A stretch of 49,125 bases of DNA from CAYLWN01 sp964387625 (GCA_964387625.1 CAYLWN010000005.1:1-49125), one strand, 5' to 3'; counted from the stretch's first letter, positions 23,565 through 32,892 are shown. Notes: a model not told the origin generated them from the sequence alone. A program made the numbers and translations.

Positions 23565-25849
23565 ACAGGATTTGGAGAAGGTAATTGTCTGCATCCGTCT
23601 TTGGGTTGTGTACCCTTAACAAAATATTCTTGTCTGTTGTAACAAGGAATAGAAATTACATCTGCCGGCTGTATAAATTTTTCATCCGGCCGATTTTTTA
23701 ATAGCTGACTCATAATCTGATTCCAAATTGGGGCTGCACCTGTGATTCCTGAAGTTAAATATGGATCCATAGGACTGTTATCATTATTTCCCACCCAAAC
23801 TCCAACAGCAATTGAAGGCGTATATCCAAGTGTCCAATTATCCCGCTTTTCATTGGTGGTTCCGGTTTTGACAGCTACAGTTTTACCAGGGATGGTAAGT
23901 TGTGAATTTGGGCCAAAAGCGGCAGCGCGTGCATTATTATCAGCTAAAATATCTGAAATAATAAAACTAATACCCTTAGAAACAACAGATGTATTTGTGG
24001 AAATACCTTTTTCATACAAAATTCGTCCGGTATAATCAAAAATTTTTAAAATCGGATCAGGATTAACTCGATTACCTTGATTTGCAAACACACCATAAAC
24101 AGAAGTTAAATTTAAAAGTGTAACTTCGCCACCGCCCAAAGTTAAAGACAATCCAAATCTTTCTTTATCTTCCCAGGTATTTATACCCAGTTTTTTTCCC
24201 ATATCAATCATAGAATCTATTCCTATTTGATTTAACACTTTTACTGCCGGAATATTATAAGAATTGCCAAAAGCTTGTCGCAATGTCACTAACCCATGAT
24301 ATTTGCCGTCATAATTAACTGGGGCATATGGCAAAGATCCGTTACCAGCATATGCAACTGGAGAATCATCGATGATTGAAGCAGCAGTAAAACCTTTTTC
24401 CAAAGCTGCTGCATAATTGACAATTTTTATAGAACTTCCCGGTTGTCTGGGTGCGAGCGTTACATTGACATTGCCGTCTTTGGTTTCATCAAAATAATCT
24501 TTGCTGCCGACCATGGCTAAAATATCTCCGTTTTGCGGATTTAAAACAATTGCCGCCCCATTACCAACTTTCAGATTTTGTAGTGACAAAATATTATTGG
24601 TTACAATTTGCTGGACATTTTCCTGGGTAGGTAAATCCAGTGTGGTAGTGATTTTTAAACCACCGATCTCCAAAGCTCTGGCACCATATTTTTGAATCAA
24701 TAAATCTCTTATATACATCACAAAATGAGGTGCCTGAATGTTTATAAGTTGTGGTCTTATTTCTAATGGAAATTCAAGGGCAGTTTTTTCCTCATCTCCA
24801 GTTATATATCCTTCCTGTTTCATTTGCGTAAGTACCTGTGCTTGTCTTGTGCGACTTAAATCAGGTCTAATGCCATATGGAGAATAAAGAGTTGGAGCAG
24901 CAGGTAGTCCTGCCAGGTATGCACTTTCTGCAAGTGATAAATCTTTGACAGACTTGCCAAAATACCCCCAAGATGCAGCTTCAACACCCCAATAAGTTCC
25001 TCCATAGGGCACTTGATTTAAATACATTTCCAAAATTTGATTCTTAGAATAAATTCTTTCCGCCCAAACACTTAAAATAACTTCTTTGATTTTTCGTTCC
25101 AAACTTACTTCAGGCGTAAGCAGTGCATTTTTAATCAATTGTTGAGTGATAGTTGATCCGCCTTGAGTATGATTTCTAAATATTGTTTCCCTAGCTGCCC
25201 GAGCTATGGCAATTGCTGAAAATCCAGGATGTTGATAAAAATTCTTATCTTCTATAGCAATGGTAGCTTGTTTTATGGTTTGAGGAATTTCAGAAAAGGG
25301 TAATGGTTTACGATTTTCATCAGCATAAATTTCATATAGCAAAGTACCGTTTCTGTCAAAAATTTGCGTGGTTACCGGTATAACTCTTTGGGTAAGCAAT
25401 GTAGGATGTGGTAGTTGATGGACAAATAAATAAAAATTATAAGGCATAAAAATAAAAATAATTGACACAGATGTTCCGAAAATAAAACCTAATGCCAATT
25501 GTGAGAAATGTAAACGGGGTAAAGGAATTCGGGGCAAATATATTTTTGGCAAAGAGATGGTTGGTAGAGAAATAAAAGGCTTTTTATAAACTAATTTTGG
25601 TTGAGGCTTTATTTTTTTAGTCAACCTAAGCAACTTAAGAAGCATATAGTCTAGAAAATAGACGAAACGAATTAGAGCTTTTTTACAAATACTAAAGGAT
25701 ATTTTGAGTACAAAAAGTATAGCTTTACCTATAATTATTGTTCCATCACCGATACGGGCAATCAAGAAGATTATAATGCGAAAAATTAATGAAATAAATT
25801 CAAAATCATGATTTTTTGTTGATACAGAAGGATTTTTTGAAGATTTCAT
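23555..25849 (-). CDS. Bifunctional penicillin-binding protein 1A-type (transglycosylase-transpeptidase)
   Basis: A 764-residue class A PBP. The N terminus has hydrophobic segments (about 18-75), short repeats of the form xISLPxI (about 93-114) and a main membrane helix (about 117-140). The GT51 domain has catalytic Glu200 in AIEDKNFYQHPG and QGGSTITQQLIKNALL. The transpeptidase domain has RQPGSSIK (SxxK, about 471), SYNIP (SxN) and VKTGTTNEKRDNW (KTG, about 660). It polymerises lipid II glycan and cross-links peptide stems in the wall. The C-terminal region, CYNRQEYFVKGTQPKDGCRQ, has two cysteines typical of Gram-positive-style tails. It is one of two paralogues here. Confidence 0.95.
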   Translation of the reverse strand: MKSSKNPSVSTKNHDFEFISLIFRIIIFLIARIGDGTIIIGKAILFVLKISFSICKKALIRFVYFLDYMLLKLLRLTKKIKPQPKLVYKKPFISLPTISLPKIYLPRIPLPRLHFSQLALGFIFGTSVSIIFIFMPYNFYLFVHQLPHPTLLTQRVIPVTTQIFDRNGTLLYEIYADENRKPLPFSEIPQTIKQATIAIEDKNFYQHPGFSAIAIARAARETIFRNHTQGGSTITQQLIKNALLTPEVSLERKIKEVILSVWAERIYSKNQILEMYLNQVPYGGTYWGVEAASWGYFGKSVKDLSLAESAYLAGLPAAPTLYSPYGIRPDLSRTRQAQVLTQMKQEGYITGDEEKTALEFPLEIRPQLINIQAPHFVMYIRDLLIQKYGARALEIGGLKITTTLDLPTQENVQQIVTNNILSLQNLKVGNGAAIVLNPQNGDILAMVGSKDYFDETKDGNVNVTLAPRQPGSSIKIVNYAAALEKGFTAASIIDDSPVAYAGNGSLPYAPVNYDGKYHGLVTLRQAFGNSYNIPAVKVLNQIGIDSMIDMGKKLGINTWEDKERFGLSLTLGGGEVTLLNLTSVYGVFANQGNRVNPDPILKIFDYTGRILYEKGISTNTSVVSKGISFIISDILADNNARAAAFGPNSQLTIPGKTVAVKTGTTNEKRDNWTLGYTPSIAVGVWVGNNDNSPMDPYLTSGITGAAPIWNQIMSQLLKNRPDEKFIQPADVISIPCYNRQEYFVKGTQPKDGCRQLPSPNPVHL

Positions 25850-25912
25850 GTAAGGGCGTTATATCATAAGTTATAAGACTGGTAAAGAGAGAAAATATTG
25901 AATAATGAATAA

Positions 25913-25969
25913 TCCTCCTTCGCGTAAAGCTTCCACCTACGCTGAAGCTACGGTGGACAAGTCGGAGGA
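25913..25969. repeat. Palindromic element with nested arms
   Basis: Outer TCCTCC (25913-25918)/GGAGGA (25964-25969), inner TCCACC (25932-25937)/GGTGGA (25952-25957). The core CTCCTTCGCGTAAAGCTTCC is closely related to the segment at 44404-44429 inside cobalamin riboswitch 2. Confidence 0.7.
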
Positions 25970-26034
25970 CAAGTGAATAAAGAATCATAAAAAGATTCTG
26001 GATTCTAAATTATAGATTTTGGATATGATTATTT

Positions 26035-26158
26035 TGTCATTCTGGAGTCCCGATGATCATTATTATTTATTAAAGAAAATCGGGACGATAGAATCTTAAA
26101 ATAATTTAAAATAAATATAAGAGATCCTATCGCTCACTGCGTTCGCTCCAGGATGACA
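26035..26158. repeat. 124-bp MITE-like palindromic element (copy 1)
   Basis: Terminal inverted repeats TGTCATTCTGGAG (26035-26047)/CTCCAGGATGACA (26146-26158, one mismatch); internal GTCCCGAT (26047-26054)/ATCGGGAC (26079-26086) and GATAGAATCT (26087-26096)/AGATCCTATC (26122-26131). Copy 2 with the same termini and internal arms is at 43608-43730. It encodes nothing. Confidence 0.85.
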
Positions 26159-26236
26159 AGAGAAATACGTTCAGGATGACAAATTCTGGTAAGCTTTACA
26201 TTCATAATTAAATTATGAAATAATAAAAATAATCTT

Positions 26237-27262
26237 ATGACTGAACCAATGCCAATTTCTCCAGTTAAACCAGAACCAATTCAACAAACACCTGAAGTTG
26301 TCTCAAAACTCAAAAAACCCTGTTGCAAAAAAATTATTTGGTTGGGGATTGGGGTGATTGTTACAGCATTGTTTATCGTAGGTTCATTTATGTACATTCA
26401 ACTCAAATCTTCACGAATAGATTTAACTATTTCTAATAAATGCACAAAAGATGCTGATTGTGTTTTGGGAATTCAAACGAGCCAGTGTTGTTCTTGTCCT
26501 CAAGCTGTTAATCATCAACAAATTGGTAAAAATAAATGGTTGTTATATGAATCTGAAGTAAATTATTCTTCTTTTAAGCCTGTGTTATGTGGCATAGTTG
26601 CCTGCGGTCCATGTCCGCAACAATCAGATTCTTTTACTTGTTTGAATAATCAATGCACAATTTTACCTTCAGCTTCTAGTGAAAGTACAGACTGGAAAAC
26701 ATATTTTACAAAGAATCTTGGTATTTCTTTAAATTACCCATCGAATTGGTATGTTGTTGAAAATTTAAATGAAACAAAACAAAGCAACTTTTATGCACTT
26801 AGAATCGAAGAAACAAAAGATAGTTGGGCAAATTCAATTCGAGTAATGAAATTTTCTTCATTGATAGGTCAACAAAATGATTCAATTGAACAATTCGGGG
26901 AAAAGAAAATTCAATGGGAAATGTTGAATCTTCCAGGAATAAGTAAGAATTCTCCAGAGTTAATAAAAAAAGAACCTATCAATTTAAACGGATTGAATGG
27001 TTATAAATTTCTTTTAAAGTTTAATAATTTAACTGAAATTGATTATGAATATCAGTCAGAAGTATTTTTATATAATCAACAGAAAGAATATCAATACACA
27101 ATTATTTTAGCGGGTGATAACCAATCAATTCTTAACCAAATNNNNNNNNNNNNNNNNNNNNNNNNNNNNNNNNNNNNNNNNNNNNNNNNNNNNNNNNNNN
27201 NNNNNNNNNNNNNNNNNNNNNNNNNNNNNNNNNNNNNNNNNAATGACAAAAAAACTATTTAA
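26237..27262 (+). CDS. Membrane-anchored PsbP-like protein (interrupted by gap)
   Basis: 301 readable residues before the gap: a short Pro-rich cytoplasmic end, a membrane helix (about 35-55), a Cys-rich segment (CTKDADCVLGIQTSQCCSCP, CGIVACGPCPQ, CLNNQC) and a PsbP-like domain (LGISLNYPSNWYVV onward). PsbP-like domains are common in exported bacterial proteins of unknown role. The Cys-rich insert may form disulphides or bind metal. After the gap the same strand can end in NDKKTI at 27262, but the gap size is arbitrary, so the last residues are uncertain. It would overlap the convergent PBP stop by a few bases. Confidence 0.65.
   Translation: MTEPMPISPVKPEPIQQTPEVVSKLKKPCCKKIIWLGIGVIVTALFIVGSFMYIQLKSSRIDLTISNKCTKDADCVLGIQTSQCCSCPQAVNHQQIGKNKWLLYESEVNYSSFKPVLCGIVACGPCPQQSDSFTCLNNQCTILPSASSESTDWKTYFTKNLGISLNYPSNWYVVENLNETKQSNFYALRIEETKDSWANSIRVMKFSSLIGQQNDSIEQFGEKKIQWEMLNLPGISKNSPELIKKEPINLNGLNGYKFLLKFNNLTEIDYEYQSEVFLYNQQKEYQYTIILAGDNQSILNQXXXXXXXXXXXXXXXXXXXXXXXXXXXXXXXXXXNDKKTI
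27142..27241. other. Assembly gap (100 N)
   Basis: Exactly 100 Ns near the 3' end of the PsbP-like gene; the true length is unknown. Confidence 0.95.
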
Positions 27263-29636
27263 CAATCGTCACCGGATCACCGTCATGGGGACAATCAATG
27301 CAGTAGAGAGTATTAAGTACGTCCTTAACTACTAATTTTTCTTTGACTTCCACATTTTCTGTTTGATTTGGTTGAGCTAGTTTTTGATTGCTTTTATCAA
27401 CTGCCACATTCATTTTTAGATTTTCTTTATCTTTGGGTTCGGTACCTTTTATGAAATATTCATATCTGGGATGGCAATCTTGCCCATCAGGAGGCAATAA
27501 ACCTGAAATCGGACAGATAGAGAGTCCAACAATTCCTTCAGGTTGTTTGGGCCAGGATTCTTTGATGTCTGTAAGGGCAAAAGTCATAATTTTATTCCAA
27601 ATTGGCGCTGCTCCTGTCACACCTGATGCTAAATATGGATTCATGGGTGAATTATCATTATTTCCCACCCACGTAGCCACCAAAAATTCCGGAGTAAAAC
27701 CAATTGTCCAGTTATCCCGTTTATCATCAGTGGTTCCGGTTTTGACAGAAACAGCAGGATGGCCGGAAATTTGTAAGTAACTTGATCCAAAAGCAGAAGA
27801 GCGCGCATTTTGATCCAATAAAATATGTGAAATTAAAAATGCAGTTTCCCGGGACACTACACGTGGCCCATTTATCAAAAGTTGTGAGAGAGTTTCTTTA
27901 TCTAAATTAGCATCTTTATATTCATCCAATATTTTGCCATTTTTATCTTCAACTTTTAAGACTGCTACCAGATCTTTTCTGATACCGCCGTTAGCAAATA
28001 CACCAAATGCAGTAGCCATTTCCGTCATTGGGACTTCACCGCCTCCAAGCGTCAAAGATAATCCATAACGGGATTTATCTTTAAAAGTAGTAATTCCAAA
28101 AGCAGAGGATGAGGCAACCATGGTTTCCACAGAATTTAATTTGAGCATTTTTACAGCCGGAATATTATAAGAATTTCCCAATGCGAACCGTAATTGAGTA
28201 GGTCCATGAAAATTACCGTCATAATTGACAGGACAATAAGTTTTGGGGAGGGCCGCAAAACAAGACAGATCGTCATTAAATACTGATGCTGGTGTGACAA
28301 CTTTATTTTCAATACCAATAGCATAATTTATAGGTTTGATTGCGCTCCCTGGTTGACGTAGAGCGGTGGTAGCATTAAAAGTGCCTGATTCGCTGGCAAA
28401 ATAATCTGTCGAACCGACCATTGCCAAAATTTCTCCGGTTGCAGGATGAGTAATCAAAGAAGCAGCATTGGTCACATGCAAATCTTCAAGTTTTCCCACT
28501 TCTGAAGCAATTGTATTTTCAGCAAATTCCTGAAATTGCAAATCCAAAGTCGTAGTCACTTTGAGTCCGTCTTGTTCAACTGTACGTTCTCCGTATTTGG
28601 TAACTAATAATTCTTTGACATACATCACAAAATGCGGAGCTTTGATGTCATTGGAAATTGGTTTATATTTTAAATCTTCGTTCAGTGCTGCGTCTCTTTG
28701 CTCACTGCTTATATATTTATCCTCTAACATTCTGTCCAGGACTAATTTCTGCCGCTGCCTGGCATATTCGGGGTGTGATCCAAACGGAGAATAAGTGGTT
28801 GGAGCTTGCGGAAGTCCTGCCAATAATGCGCTTTCTGCCAAAGAAAGTTCACCGACTTTTTTATTAAAATACCGTTCACTGGCTGCTTCAATTCCCCAGG
28901 CAGTTCCTCCGTATGGTACCTGATTTAAATACATTTCTAAAATTTTATCTTTGGGATATTTAAGTTCTACCAAAGACGCCAGGATGATTTCCTTTATTTT
29001 TCTCTGAATTGTCCGTTCAGGAGTAAGCAGTGCAGTTTTTACCAGTTGCTGGGTGATAGTTGATCCACCCTGCAGTTGTTGTTTAAAAACAAACTCTTTA
29101 ACAGCTCTCAAAACCCCGCCAATGGGATCTATCCCTCCGTGTTTATAAAAATCCTTATCTTCTATGGATATGGTTGCTTGTTGGACATATTTCGGGATGT
29201 TGTTAAGAGGCACAAAAGTACGGTTTTTATCAACGTAAATATTGTATAACAGCTCTCCTTTGCGGCTAAATATTTTTGTGGTTTGGGAAAAATCAGACGT
29301 CAATTTATCAGGAGAGGGGATATCTTTAAAAATATAAAAATATAAAAATAGACTTAAAATCAATATCGCCCCAAAGCCAATTTGAAACCTGCGTTTAGTT
29401 TTTATATTGATGGCTAATTTAGTAAAACCGCGGTAAATATTTTGAGCTTTTAATTTTTCAGAAATTGGGGCAATTTGTTCATTTGTTAGGTCGGTTTTTT
29501 TATCCAACAGTTCTGTTGCCGGCAATGTGACTGCCGGTACTGTTTTTAATTTTTTTCTTCTTTGACGATTTTTAACTGTTTTATTAACAATTTCTGTCAA
29601 AGTTGATTTAGTTGCTGAACTTTTATTTTTTGCCAT
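27255..29636 (-). CDS. Second bifunctional penicillin-binding protein 1A-type
   Basis: A 793-residue class A PBP. A basic cytoplasmic N terminus (about 1-85, KNRQRRKKLK) is followed by one membrane helix (86-103). The GT51 domain has catalytic Glu159 in SIEDKDFYKHGG and QGGSTITQQLVKTALL, and the transpeptidase domain has RQPGSAIK, SYNIP and VKTGTTDDKRDNW. It synthesises and cross-links peptidoglycan. It is clearly paralogous to the PBP at 23555-25849; both share CPISG/CYNR-type endings, and here a CIDCPHDG tail. A different, highly charged N terminus suggests different partners. The neighbouring copies point to an old tandem duplication separated by the PsbP-like gene. Confidence 0.95.
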   Translation of the reverse strand: MAKNKSSATKSTLTEIVNKTVKNRQRRKKLKTVPAVTLPATELLDKKTDLTNEQIAPISEKLKAQNIYRGFTKLAINIKTKRRFQIGFGAILILSLFLYFYIFKDIPSPDKLTSDFSQTTKIFSRKGELLYNIYVDKNRTFVPLNNIPKYVQQATISIEDKDFYKHGGIDPIGGVLRAVKEFVFKQQLQGGSTITQQLVKTALLTPERTIQRKIKEIILASLVELKYPKDKILEMYLNQVPYGGTAWGIEAASERYFNKKVGELSLAESALLAGLPQAPTTYSPFGSHPEYARQRQKLVLDRMLEDKYISSEQRDAALNEDLKYKPISNDIKAPHFVMYVKELLVTKYGERTVEQDGLKVTTTLDLQFQEFAENTIASEVGKLEDLHVTNAASLITHPATGEILAMVGSTDYFASESGTFNATTALRQPGSAIKPINYAIGIENKVVTPASVFNDDLSCFAALPKTYCPVNYDGNFHGPTQLRFALGNSYNIPAVKMLKLNSVETMVASSSAFGITTFKDKSRYGLSLTLGGGEVPMTEMATAFGVFANGGIRKDLVAVLKVEDKNGKILDEYKDANLDKETLSQLLINGPRVVSRETAFLISHILLDQNARSSAFGSSYLQISGHPAVSVKTGTTDDKRDNWTIGFTPEFLVATWVGNNDNSPMNPYLASGVTGAAPIWNKIMTFALTDIKESWPKQPEGIVGLSICPISGLLPPDGQDCHPRYEYFIKGTEPKDKENLKMNVAVDKSNQKLAQPNQTENVEVKEKLVVKDVLNTLYCIDCPHDGDPVTIVK

Positions 29637-29639
29637 GGA

Positions 29640-29720
29640 AGTATTATATTACAAGTTGGATAATAAGACGATAAGATAGCCAGATGGGAAGATAGTAAGA
29701 CAATAAGACAGCAAGAGCTA
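29640..29720. repeat. Degenerate GATAAGAC-type low-complexity spacer
   Basis: Repeated AAGACGATAAGA, AAGATAGTAAGACAATAAGACAG in a purine-rich run. Related runs are at 39799-39885. It separates the second PBP gene and the SOD gene. Confidence 0.6.
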
Positions 29721-29870
29721 AGATGTAGGAAATATTACAGATAGTATTAATTGCTACATATAATATAGAATTATAATAGTATTAATTTAAAAATTAATTT
29801 TCTAGAATTAAATCTTAAAGATTATATATTATTTAGAATTTAGGATTTAGTATTTAGAATTTATATAATT

Positions 29871-30494
29871 ATGTTTTCTTTACCACCTTTACCGTATGCA
29901 TATAATGCCCTGGAACCTTATATTGATGAGGTAACCATGAAGTTTCATCATGACAAGCATCATGCAACTTATGTAGAGAAACTAAATTCAACTCTGATAG
30001 GTCAGGATGAGTTATTAAATAAGCCAATTGAAAAAATTTTGGGAAATTTGCATAAAGTGCCGGAAAATATTTTGCAAGCTGTAAAGAATTTTGGCGGAGG
30101 CCACGCAAATCATGCTTTTTTTTGGAAAATCATGTCTGGCCAGCACAATCAGGAACCACAAGGGCAACTAATTTCAGCCATCAATCAAACATTTGGATCA
30201 TTAATTAAATTTCAGGAAATTTTTTCCCAAAAAGCTACCACTTTATTTGGCAGCGGTTGGGTCTGGTTAGTTAAATCTCCTTCTCCGCCAACTGGCGTAG
30301 AAGGACAAGTAAAATTGGATATAGTAGGCACTGTCAACCAGGATACGCCTTTGTCAGATGGAAAAATACCACTTTTGGCAATTGATGTGTGGGAACATGC
30401 TTATTACCTGAAATATCAAAACAGACGGGTTGAATATATAAAAGCCTGGTGGAATGTGGTAAATTGGAAAGAAGTTGAGGCTAGATTTATGTGA
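29871..30494 (+). CDS. Fe/Mn superoxide dismutase with an inserted peptide
   Basis: A 207-residue Fe/Mn SOD. The four metal ligands are in place: His26 (FHHDKHH), His81 (HANHAFFW), Asp172 and His176 (DVWEHAYYLKYQNRR). It converts superoxide to O2 and H2O2 in the cytoplasm. Between the first two C-terminal beta strands (GSGWVWLVK and KLDIVGTVNQ) the protein has an extra stretch, SPSPPTGVEGQ (about 136-146), encoded by a palindromic element at 30278-30305; SODs usually have a short turn here. The insertion lies in a surface loop away from the metal, so activity is plausible. The metal cannot be decided from sequence. Confidence 0.95.
   Translation: MFSLPPLPYAYNALEPYIDEVTMKFHHDKHHATYVEKLNSTLIGQDELLNKPIEKILGNLHKVPENILQAVKNFGGGHANHAFFWKIMSGQHNQEPQGQLISAINQTFGSLIKFQEIFSQKATTLFGSGWVWLVKSPSPPTGVEGQVKLDIVGTVNQDTPLSDGKIPLLAIDVWEHAYYLKYQNRRVEYIKAWWNVVNWKEVEARFM
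30278..30305. repeat. In-frame palindromic insertion in the SOD gene
   Basis: TCCTTCT (30278-30284) pairs with AGAAGGA (30299-30305), enclosing CGCCA-AC-TGGCG. The core resembles TCCGCCAGCTGGCGGA at 5458 and 35562. Confidence 0.8.
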
Positions 30495-30535
30495 ATTTTG
30501 TTGATGCCTTGATTTAGAAAGAGTTTTTAAAATAC

Positions 30536-31249
30536 ATGTATACTGACGTTTTTGGGTTAAACAGGAAAAAATTTATTGATAGATCTGAAAGACCCAGATT
30601 TAAGATAGGTAAAAACCTAAGTAATACCCCAAATAGTGCATTTGAAACATTAAACTTCGGTTATGATTGTCTGTTGATGGTCGAAACTAATGGAGAAAAC
30701 CCCTTAAAGAGCGCGCAGGAACTGGTGGATATAGCCATCATTTCCCATAAACATTTGTCTTCCAGCGATTTTTATTACCGGGCTAGAAAAAGACTCATGG
30801 AACAACAACTGAAAGTAGTGGCAAGATGTTTGCTTAGGTTGCAGAAAAAATTTCCAGTCAAAGCTAAAATTGCAGTTTTTGAAAGTTCGTCAAAATCCTG
30901 GTGGGTAAGCATGGTGGGTGATATGTGTTTTTATATATTTAATCAAAATAAATTAGAAAGACTGTTGCCTAAAAAAATTTCCTATAAACAGTTGGATAGC
31001 ATTCAAATTAAAGGCATTCAGATTTTAGGATTGCAAATAGTAGATGGGGAATTGATCGTTGGAGAAAGATTTATGCTGATTAACCGCAATTTAAATCAAA
31101 TTGTAACTCAAGAAAAACTTGCAGACATTTTAAGTAAAAATGCTCTTGAAAAAGATTTAACCAAAATTTCCCAGGAAATTATTGATTGCGCTCGCAAGAA
31201 AGACAGCAAACAAGCATACGGAATTTATTTATGGGAAAAACTACCTTAA
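30536..31249 (+). CDS. Divergent PP2C-like (pseudo)phosphatase domain protein
   Basis: A 237-residue protein that I read as a degenerate PP2C fold. FGYDCLLMVETN corresponds to the first metal-site strand, WWVSMVGDMCFYIFNQNKLERL to the VGDSRxYxxxxGxLxxL block, GERFMLINRNLNQIVTQEKLADIL to GDxLLLCSDGLxDVLxxEEI, and QEIIDCARKKDSKQAYGIYLWEK to the final A.....GxxDNxTxxVV strand. The metal-binding aspartates are not conserved (the DG pair is absent), so it is probably a non-catalytic sensor or binding domain. It starts 42 bases after the SOD stop, so the two may form an operon. Confidence 0.5.
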   Translation: MYTDVFGLNRKKFIDRSERPRFKIGKNLSNTPNSAFETLNFGYDCLLMVETNGENPLKSAQELVDIAIISHKHLSSSDFYYRARKRLMEQQLKVVARCLLRLQKKFPVKAKIAVFESSSKSWWVSMVGDMCFYIFNQNKLERLLPKKISYKQLDSIQIKGIQILGLQIVDGELIVGERFMLINRNLNQIVTQEKLADILSKNALEKDLTKISQEIIDCARKKDSKQAYGIYLWEKLP

Positions 31250-31326
31250 GATTTATTAAATATTTTTTATAGATTGCATCCTTTGTTAAATTTCTCTATA
31301 GTAAATATATCAGTATCATTTTTCAT

Positions 31327-31371
31327 TTCCCGCCTGCAAATGCTTTCGCATAGCGATAGCGGGCAGGTGAT
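31327..31371. repeat. REP-like palindromic segment
   Basis: CCCGC (31329-31333) and GCGGG (31359-31363), followed by GCAGG, surround a hairpin ATGC-TTTC-GCAT (31340-31351). It is GC-rich and sits 24 bases before the GapN start. Confidence 0.55.
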
Positions 31372-31394
31372 ATTTAAATTTTACATTAATTATT

Positions 31395-32879
31395 ATGCCT
31401 CAAGAATTTTTTGAAAAATTATATTCTAATTCAACACCACCATTGTATAAATGGTTTGATGGAAGTAATTGGGTGGCACCCAAAAACGGGCATTATACCG
31501 ATGTCATATCTCCAATTGACAATAGTGTTGTGGGTAAAATTCCGGTTTGCACTTTTGAAGAAATTGATGCTGCAATTAAACGTGCCCATCTTTCCCAAAA
31601 AGAATGGGAAAAAGTATCTTTGATAGACCGCGGAAAAATTTTAAAACTAGCTGCTGACTGGATGCGCGAACATGAAAAATATTTAACTTCACTATTGATC
31701 AGGGAAATTGGAAAACCCATGGATGAGGCAAAAGATGAGATATTACGAAGTGCTGATATGATTGATTATTATGCCTCTGATGGGCTTAATTTACGGGGAG
31801 AACAAATTCCCTCAGATGCATTTCCCGGATATGACAAAACCAAAGTATCGATTATTGAGCGGGTTCCTCACGGAGTTATTTTAGCCATTGCTCCATTTAA
31901 TTATCCGGTGAATTTGTCAGTTTCCAAACTAGCCCCAGCTTTTATGACCGGTAATGCAGTGATTTATAAACCTCCGACCAATGGCGCAATTTCTGATTTA
32001 CATTTAACACAAATTTTTAAAAAAGCCGGAATTCCTGACAATTTACTTATCACAGTGACCGGATCAGGAGATACAATCGGTGATTATTTGGTAACACATC
32101 CAGGCATCAACATGATTACTTTTACTGGTTCTTCACAAGTTGGTAAACATGCAGCCCAAAAAGCCGGGATGATTCCACTTTTATTTGAATGTGGTGGCAA
32201 TAATCCGGCATTGGTTTTGTCTGATTTTAATCCGGAAACCACAGCCGCCGAAATTGTTAAAGGCTATTGTTCTTTTGCAGGTCAAAGGTGTACTGCTATC
32301 AAATATGTTTTAGGGCTGGAATCAGATTTAAAAAAAATCATTCCCAAAGTAGTTGAAATTACACAGGAAAAAATCAAAATGGGTGATCCAAGGTCTCCGG
32401 AAACAAAAAGTATCGGTCCATTGATTTCTGAATCTGCAGCTAAAACAGTTGAGTCAAGAATATTAAATGCTTGCAAAGATGGAGCGAAAATATTATTAGG
32501 TGGAAAAAGAAAAGGGAATTATATTGAACCCACAATTTTGGATAATGTAAGCGAGCATTCTGAAATTGTCAGAATTGAAACTTTTGGACCAATAGTTTCA
32601 TTTATTGCTGTGAAAGATGTTGAAACAGCAATAAAAATTATCAACTCTTCAACTTATGGTCTTCAAGCAGCCATTTATACCAAAGATGAGGGAGCGGGTA
32701 TCAAAATCGGTAAAAGATTGGAAGTAGGTACAGTTTGGATTAATAGTAAGCCTCAAAGAGGTCCGGACCATTTTCCATTTTTGGGTATCAAAGGTAGCGG
32801 CGTCGGAGTACAGGGAATCAGATATTCATTAGAGTCTATGACCAGGTTAAAGCCTACCATTTTAAACCAACCAGAATGA
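31395..32879 (+). CDS. gapN: NADP-dependent non-phosphorylating glyceraldehyde-3-phosphate dehydrogenase
   Basis: A 494-residue aldehyde dehydrogenase with the GapN-type signature: ECGGNNPALVLSDF (catalytic Glu), FAGQRCTAIKYVLGL with catalytic Cys299, and the C-terminal NSKPQRGPDHFPFLGIKGSG followed by VGVQGIRYSLESMTR, a hallmark of GAPN. It oxidises glyceraldehyde-3-phosphate directly to 3-phosphoglycerate with NADP+, bypassing the ATP-forming step of glycolysis and supplying NADPH. The length is normal. A class II RNR, a reductive-biosynthesis enzyme, lies further downstream. It stands alone between intergenic repeats. Confidence 0.92.
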   Translation: MPQEFFEKLYSNSTPPLYKWFDGSNWVAPKNGHYTDVISPIDNSVVGKIPVCTFEEIDAAIKRAHLSQKEWEKVSLIDRGKILKLAADWMREHEKYLTSLLIREIGKPMDEAKDEILRSADMIDYYASDGLNLRGEQIPSDAFPGYDKTKVSIIERVPHGVILAIAPFNYPVNLSVSKLAPAFMTGNAVIYKPPTNGAISDLHLTQIFKKAGIPDNLLITVTGSGDTIGDYLVTHPGINMITFTGSSQVGKHAAQKAGMIPLLFECGGNNPALVLSDFNPETTAAEIVKGYCSFAGQRCTAIKYVLGLESDLKKIIPKVVEITQEKIKMGDPRSPETKSIGPLISESAAKTVESRILNACKDGAKILLGGKRKGNYIEPTILDNVSEHSEIVRIETFGPIVSFIAVKDVETAIKIINSSTYGLQAAIYTKDEGAGIKIGKRLEVGTVWINSKPQRGPDHFPFLGIKGSGVGVQGIRYSLESMTRLKPTILNQPE

Positions 32880-32892
32880 GTAGAAAATAATC

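Larger units (their letters stand above)
25850..26236. other. Repeat-rich 387-base intergenic stretch
   Basis: It lies between a PBP gene and a PsbP-like gene transcribed away from each other. I see no gene. It holds two palindromic elements (25913-25969, 26035-26158) and a second element end TTCAGGATGACA (26170-26181). Confidence 0.7.

Noticed and set aside
25806..25988. Minus-strand frame upstream of the first PBP
   Set aside because: It consists of repeat DNA and overlaps the PBP start; no ribosome site or domain.
27114..27335. Plus-strand frame crossing the 27142 gap
   Set aside because: Produced by the N run and antisense to the PBP tail.
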